Shown here: positions 58,385 to 64,000 of the stretch, one piece after another
Layout of the letters: every line of letters starts with the position of its first letter
Numbering within the stretch: the stretch's first letter is position 1
From: Davidsoniella eucalypti
Lineage: Eukaryota; Ascomycota; Sordariomycetes; Microascales; Ceratocystidaceae
Length of the DNA stretch: 64,000 nt
Reading direction: 5' to 3'
Assembly: GCA_004009845.1 (NCBI GenBank)
Contig: RMBW01000010.1
Coordinates: 124,001 to 188,000 of the forward strand
The notes under the pieces: generated by a model
Told to the model about the DNA's origin: nothing
Database searches by the model: none
What the model saw: only the letters and a program-made list of their open reading frames with translations
Program-made: the position numbers and the translations under genes

Positions 58385-59997
58385 TGTGCTATGCGATACG
58401 ATTTTTAAGATAATGCAGGTAGATGTAATGTAACAATGTATGTTAATCGGTTCTGTGCATGCGAGCACAAACAAGAGCGAGGTTGACGACGAGCTCGAAA
58501 TAAGCAGACACAGCAGTGGTTGATGCGAAGAAGAGAATGAAGATCGAGATAGAAATGAGTCTACACCAGGACTTTATGGCAATCGGAACTCTAGCTAGAA
58601 CAGTAGCAAAAACAGGGACGGTCTCTTCCCCGGCCGGGTTTGAGTGACTCTGGACTCTGCTTCTATGGCTCATTGTAGGCTCCACTATGACTCCGAGATT
58701 GACAAATAAGAGTGCATGGAGATGGCATCACATACCCCATATATTGGCTGCGCTGCAGTAGCATGATCATCGCTAGACTTACCCCCAAAAATCCACCAGG
58801 CAAGCTAAGCTGTCAAATTCTAATGCAGGTTGGCCTGGCCCTGTTCTGCAATTCAAGCCCAGGGCGGGGGCTGTATCAAAAGAAATATAAGAAGCCATTG
58901 CTAAATTTATGTACATATAGGAATGGCTGCGGAAAAAGATAGACCATTCATCAATTACCAAGACGGGCTCTTGGCTTCGTACTTGCGCAACCTGGAGTAC
59001 AAATGTGATGCTAAGCTAAGCTGGATGACAAGTTATTTCTCAATCCATCTGCAATCCACTTGATCGGGAAGATAAAGCTTACCAACCCTCTAACCCTTCT
59101 ATACGGCAGAAATTTGAAAATTTGCGCCATAACATGCATGCTAAAATTAAAAAATAATTAAAAAATAATACATTTTCACCGTAGGTATGCACTGTATTAT
59201 TTTGTATTGTTGTCATATATTGTGGCTACAAATTAATGGACGAAGTGTAGAATGAAAAAGGCAAAATTTGGGTTAGCCTTGCTTAGTCACCCTCAGATAG
59301 CCTTGCACGACGCGGTACTTTCTACATTATCGTCACTACACTACACTTTTTTTTTTTGCTGTGTATTCACCACCACTCCAACGCGACGAGACGCCTTGAT
59401 GACCGCTCAAACATCATCACTTTAAAGGCGTTTCTTCATCCATTCTTTTGCCGTCTACTTCTTCATTGGGCTGTTTTTGCATTTATGAGATTTTTTTCTT
59501 CCTGGCGCGTTTCTGAATTAAACTTTTATTGTTCTTTTTTCTTTTCTTTTTTTCTTCCTGCATTCTACATACTTTCTTCGCCAATTTGCCGGTCTCACGC
59601 ACTAATTTTTTCCCTCGATTCGTTTGCGACACCGACATATTATAGAAAGAGCGACAATTCACCCGCTTTATATCTCAAGTTTTTGATAATACGCCATATC
59701 TACCGCCGACTTTTCCACTGCTAAAGTGTACGCAGCCATTGTTTTCCCCTCCACGTATACTATTCATCATCGTCCTGCATTTATTTCCATCCATGATCCA
59801 ACTATCGTCACGACTTCTAATCATCTTAAAGACCACGACCTCTCCTTTCGCAGCACCGTCGCTTTCGGTTCCTAAGGCCATTCTCAATTCCGACATCTAA
59901 ACCCGACTCTTGGTTAAGTTTTGCGACACCCATTTTCTGTCGTATTTCAACCTATCTATCCTCGAGTGTCTCTTAGGCCTTAGTGACATCATCCACG
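58385..59997. promoter_or_regulatory. Divergent upstream region of MET2 and THO2
   Basis: 1.6 kb between the start codons of MET2 (-) and THO2 (+). No coding frame is supported. An AAAAATTAAAAAATAATTAAAAAATAATA AT-run lies near 59143-59171, in two overlapping copies of TTAAAAAATAA. The last 600 bases before THO2 are T/CT-rich and are probably its leader. I could not identify a convincing sulfur-regulator site for MET2. Confidence 0.4.
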
Positions 59998-62900
59998 ATG
60001 GGCCAACATAACAAGCGCAAACGGGATGGTGCCCCGGATTCTGGCCGACCTTCTCCTCACAAGCCCAACGAGCAGCACAGCTTCCCCCGGGATCGCGATG
60101 ACAACAACCATCGCCGTCGCAACAGAAAAAACGAACGCCGTGGCGAATCAGGTAGCCGCCACAACCCTAACACATCCCAAAACCAGAGTCTAAATAGCTT
60201 CAACACCTCATTAAATGATCGCGATGCTTCTTCTGGTGCCCGCTCGCCGGCGCCATCCACATCGTTTAGTTCTTCTCGCCCAGTGAGCGCCTCGTCGCAG
60301 GTGACACCCCAATCTGCTGCCTTCAACTTCCAAGGCGCTGGCTCGACTCACACCAACGTCTTTACTGTGTCATCGAGTGTCCCATCTAGTGCTCCCATTA
60401 TTCACGCACCACCAACACCAACGCAGCGGACGCAACCAGAGCCCGAAACACCACAACCGGTTCTGCCCGTGCCATTTGACTCCACGATCAAGTACACTTA
60501 CCTACGACTCACTGACTCAGTGATGCAGAAGTGGAGGTCTGGTGGCTGTGAGAAGATCATCGCTCCGGTGATTGACAATGTCCAGAGTGGGAATATATTG
60601 GAACTGGCCACCTGGAGTAAAGAGTTTATCTGGTGTGTTTTGAGTGGCCGTCTTCAACCGACTGAGGCAGGCGAGGCCGTAGCAAAAATACTTGGCCCGG
60701 CGTCATCAACTGACAGTAGAGAGCCGTACTCCATCGAACCGCATGCCTATTTTATCGATATCATGACGATGATTTTTGAATATGACATCGGACGCTACCG
60801 TCACCAACTTCGGCCCTTTCTCAAGACCGCCGGTATTCGACCCTCAATGCTTCGTGAGCAGTGCGAAAGCCCTTTGCTGATAAAACTCGGCCTCATTCGC
60901 GATACCTTCCCCAAGCTTGCTATCCGACATGCTACCAACCAACTATACCGTCAGACCAACTATAACTTATTGCGTGAAGAGACGGAAGGCTTTGCCAAGC
61001 TTATGACGGAGCTCTTCACCACTGGTAATAGCCCACCAACCGGAAAACTTGCCCGCGAAACTTTCGAGCATATCAAGGCGCTCATTGGAACATTTGATCT
61101 GGATGTTGGGCGGGTATTGGATGTAACACTTGACGTATTTGCTTCTATGCTTATCAAGCAGTTCCAGTTCTACGTCAAACTTCTGCGGTGCAGTTCCTGG
61201 TGGCCAAGAGTCGAAGAACCAGCCGATGGCACTTTCTGCGGTGGTCTTCCGAGCTGGGCCTTGCCCGAGTCCGAGGAATGGCAAACAAGTGACGCAGAAC
61301 TTGCCCGTATTGCGATACAAAAACACCGCCGCGATGTGCAGTTTTGGAACCGAGCTCGTGAGATCGGTACCAATGCCTTCTTTGAACTTAGCGGCCGCCG
61401 TGTTATGGACGAGGAAGCTCAAAGCTCTGTATACGCCGACGTTGACAATACTGCCGAAGTCGAAGCTCGGCGAATGTGGATCAAGTTGACACAGACCTTA
61501 CCAGCTTCCGGTAACCGGACTGCCGCCCAAATCTTAGGGTTTAAGTTGCGGTTCTACACGTCTGATGCTCGTGATGAAGATGACGTGCTTCCGGCAAATC
61601 TTCTTTATCTTTCTGCGCTTCTTATCAAGATCGGTTTCATCTCACTGACTGATTTAGTAGGCCACCTATGGCCCGACGACGAGGATATGGATAAGCTTCG
61701 GGAGACAAAAATGCAGGAGATAGAAGAAAAGGAACGTGCTAACCGCCCCGGCGGTGGTATGAATGCCTTGGCTATGGCCGCTGCTCTACCCGATGATGCA
61801 CCACCACCATCTGCCCTCAAGGCCCGCGAAGTCCAAAAGGCAGTCGAGGAGTCTAAGGCCACCGTCCAAGACGAGAAGCCTAAGCTTCCTGAGCCATCTG
61901 AGCAAAAGGTCGGCCTTTTGATCTCTTTGCTTACCATTGGTGCTATTCCGGAGGCACTCTTCCTTATCGGCCGTTACTCTTGGGTTATGGAGACACATCC
62001 CGAGGTTTTCGACCGCATTCATCGTATATGCCACCACAGCATCGAAGATATCTACAAACAGTCCCTTCCCTCTACTCGGGACTCGGACATGAGCTGCCCC
62101 CCTTGTAATGTGGCCATGGATGATCAAACCAGTGCCCCTAAGGGCTTTGTTACGGTCGAGAAAGCTCCTCCCTATCGTGCTCTTCGCTGGCCATTCCCAG
62201 ATACCTGTGATACCAAGGATAACAGCAAATACCGCTTTTATTGGTCAGAATGGGCGGACAATGTCCCAGTTTGCCGTACCGTTGACGATGTCTTAACACT
62301 TTGTGGAACTTTCTTGAATCTTTCGAACGTGAACATCGGTAAAGACGTCTCATTGGTCAACAAGTTGGCCCGTATTGGTGTTTGGAGCTTACACGTCGAT
62401 AACTCCGAGACCAACTTTGCCCGATGGAAGGAACTGCTGCGTCGTCTGCTTGTTCCCGCTCTGAGTTTGACAAAGGCAAACCCTAGCATTGCCAATGCTG
62501 TATGGGAGCTTCTTCAGATGTACTCTATCAAGACACGATACGCCATCTACTCAGATTGGTACGAAGGCCCGACTTCCCGCCTTCCTGCCGTTCGCTCCGC
62601 TTTCTCACGCACACGCCTCGAAACCCTCAGCACAATGAAGCGACTGTCTTTAGATAACCTCAACCAGATGGCGAAGACTCTGGCCAAAACTAGCTATTCG
62701 TCACCGGGAATCGTGTTCAAGGTTGCTCTCGATCAGATTGAATCATATGCTAATCTAATCGAGGCCTTTGTTGAGTGTGCGAAGTATTTCACCGATCTAG
62801 CGTACGATGTGTTGGTCTGGTCGCTACTATCGTCACTGGGTGGCGGTTCTCGTAGTCGCCATCAGGAAAGCTCTGTTCTTCTTACCAGCAAGTGGTTACA

Positions 62901-64000
62901 AGCTCTCTCTCGTTTCAGTGGCAAGGTCTTCCGTCGCTTTTCTGTCATGGAGCCTGCTCCGGTATTAAGATATGTCAGCAAACAAGTCTCTCTCGGCAAC
63001 AGCACAGATCTGATCATCTTGAAGGAACTTATCACAACAATGGGTGGTATAGTACCCTCACTCGACTTTACAGATGACCAGATCATCGCCATGTGTGGCT
63101 ACGAGACTCTTCGCCGACAGACTCTCATTAATGGTCTTGACAAGCGTTTCGATTCTGCTAAAAGCTCGAAGCGTCTTGTTCAATCTTTGGTAGATTCTAA
63201 ACTTGCTGGCAAGCTGCTCGTCAACATTGCAAGCTACCGCCAGAACGCCATCTACAATCTTGACCCTGATCAACTACATGTCAAATATATCTCGTCTTTG
63301 GTGGACGATTCACATCAGATATTGATTCAATATCTTGATTTTTTGTCGTACAACTTGACCTCGACCGAGTTTTCTTCCCTTGTCCCTTCTATCAGCTCCT
63401 TAATGAGCAAGTACAAGTTGGACGCATCCCTCGCCTTCATGATTGGTCGTTCATCCACATCATTCAACCTGCTCAACTCTGAAACAGTTGCTCAGGTTGA
63501 CGGAGACGTTGAAATGACCGACGCTCCTAAAGTATGTGTGAATAAGAAACAACGTAGATAAAGCATATTAACTAACCACGCCTTATAGGAACCCTCGGCT
63601 ACCGATGCAAATGTTGTCTACGAAACTCTCAAGCCCCTCATACAGAGCATTCAGGATATGAAAGATGAAGAATACTGGGGCTCACTTACCTCCGAATTCT
63701 ACACAACTTTCTGGGCATTGCAAATGAGCGACATCTACGTCCCTGAAGCTCGCTACGAGAAGGAATATCAGCGTGCTATGAGCCAGTATAACGATGTTGC
63801 AAAAGAACGTACCACGGGATCATATGTTTCCATGTCGAAAGTCGCAGAGAAAATGAAGCAATTCACAGGTTTAGCCTCGCAGCTTAGCACTGAGAAGAAA
63901 CAACATCGCTCTGCTTTCACGAAGATGCAGGAGCTTCTAAGCAATCGCGCCGAGCACTGGTTCAAGGGTACGATAACCAAGCCTAATGCCGTTTCCGACG
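59998..64000 (+). CDS. THO2: THO complex subunit 2 (3' end outside window)
   Basis: Exon 1 (59998-63531, 1178 codons), a 57-nt intron (GTATGT, ACTAAC branch, TAG) and exon 2 from 63589 to the window edge, still open. The ATG at 59998 (MGQHNKRKRDGAPD) follows a T/CT-rich leader. Residues 1-160 are disordered and basic, then Ser/Thr/Pro-rich. From about 165 the THOC2 helical repeat region begins (IKYTYLRLTDSVMQKWRSGG). It is followed by family blocks such as SYVW-like RYSWVMETHPEVFDRI, the YRFYWSEWADNVPVCRTVDDV stretch and LARIGVWSLHVDN. The C-terminal part (LVWSLLSSLGGGSR, SLDFTDDQIIAMCGYETLRR) corresponds to the Tho2 domain. Tho2 is the large scaffold of THO/TREX, which couples transcription to mRNA packaging and export and limits R-loops. 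Confidence 0.9.

Noticed and set aside
1..64000. tRNA, rRNA, CRISPR or intact transposon
   Set aside because: I looked for TTCRA-type T-arm boxes, conserved rRNA strings, regularly spaced repeats and transposase or reverse-transcriptase motifs on both strands and found none I could support. A tRNAscan-SE and RepeatMasker run would be decisive.

Overview
This window is nuclear DNA of an ascomycete fungus, most likely a filamentous one (Pezizomycotina-like). The case rests on three things. Short spliceosomal introns have GTAAGT/GTTAGT-type donors, (TA)CTAAC branch points and YAG acceptors. The gene set is fungal: SVF1, fungal MET2, a LAM/Ltc sterol transporter, THO2, an AreB/ASD4-type GATA factor and a cyclin L. 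A member of the fungal 'YGYL' kinase-like family is also present. The DNA is AT-leaning between genes, with unusually large intergenic spaces. I cannot name the genus.

Layout, left to right. 1-215: C-terminus of a membrane protein (+). 3.2-4.8 kb: mitochondrial K+/H+ exchange-related inner-membrane protein (+), split by a 488-nt intron. 6.3-7.0 kb: small GC-rich orphan protein with C-terminal hydrophobic segments (-). 7.0-18.7 kb: an 11.7-kb gene desert holding at most a decayed gene near 11.6-12.4 kb. 18.7-20.7 kb: lone kinase-like gene (+). 22.9-26.2 kb: GATA factor (-), with two likely upstream exons and a cluster of GATA sites around a probable internal promoter. 28.8-30.5 kb: SVF1 (+). 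34.6-37.8 kb: F-box protein (+). 38.7-47.9 kb: a dense run made of an acidic orphan protein (-), cyclin L-like (-), HD-domain 5'-nucleotidase (-), Prp3_C-like small protein (-), JmjC oxygenase (+) and MIT/coiled-coil Atg38-like protein (-). 51.3-55.9 kb: GRAM/VASt LAM protein (+). 56.5-58.4 kb: MET2 (-). 59.998 kb to the window edge: THO2 (+, cut by the edge).

The genes are mostly housekeeping and are not a co-functional cluster. Several concern gene expression (THO2, cyclin L, the Prp3_C-like protein, the JmjC protein, the GATA factor), lipid movement at the ER (SVF1, LAM) or metabolism (MET2, the HD nucleotidase). I see no biosynthetic cluster, intact transposon, tRNA, rRNA or CRISPR array. 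The most interesting points are the two-start architecture of the GATA gene with its GATA cluster, a 16-nt first exon with a GC-AG intron in the HD gene, an 18-G tract inside the first intron of the MIT/coiled-coil gene, and the isolated kinase-like gene with a remodelled HRD motif. Exon boundaries were deduced by hand from splice motifs and phase, and have not been checked against transcripts.
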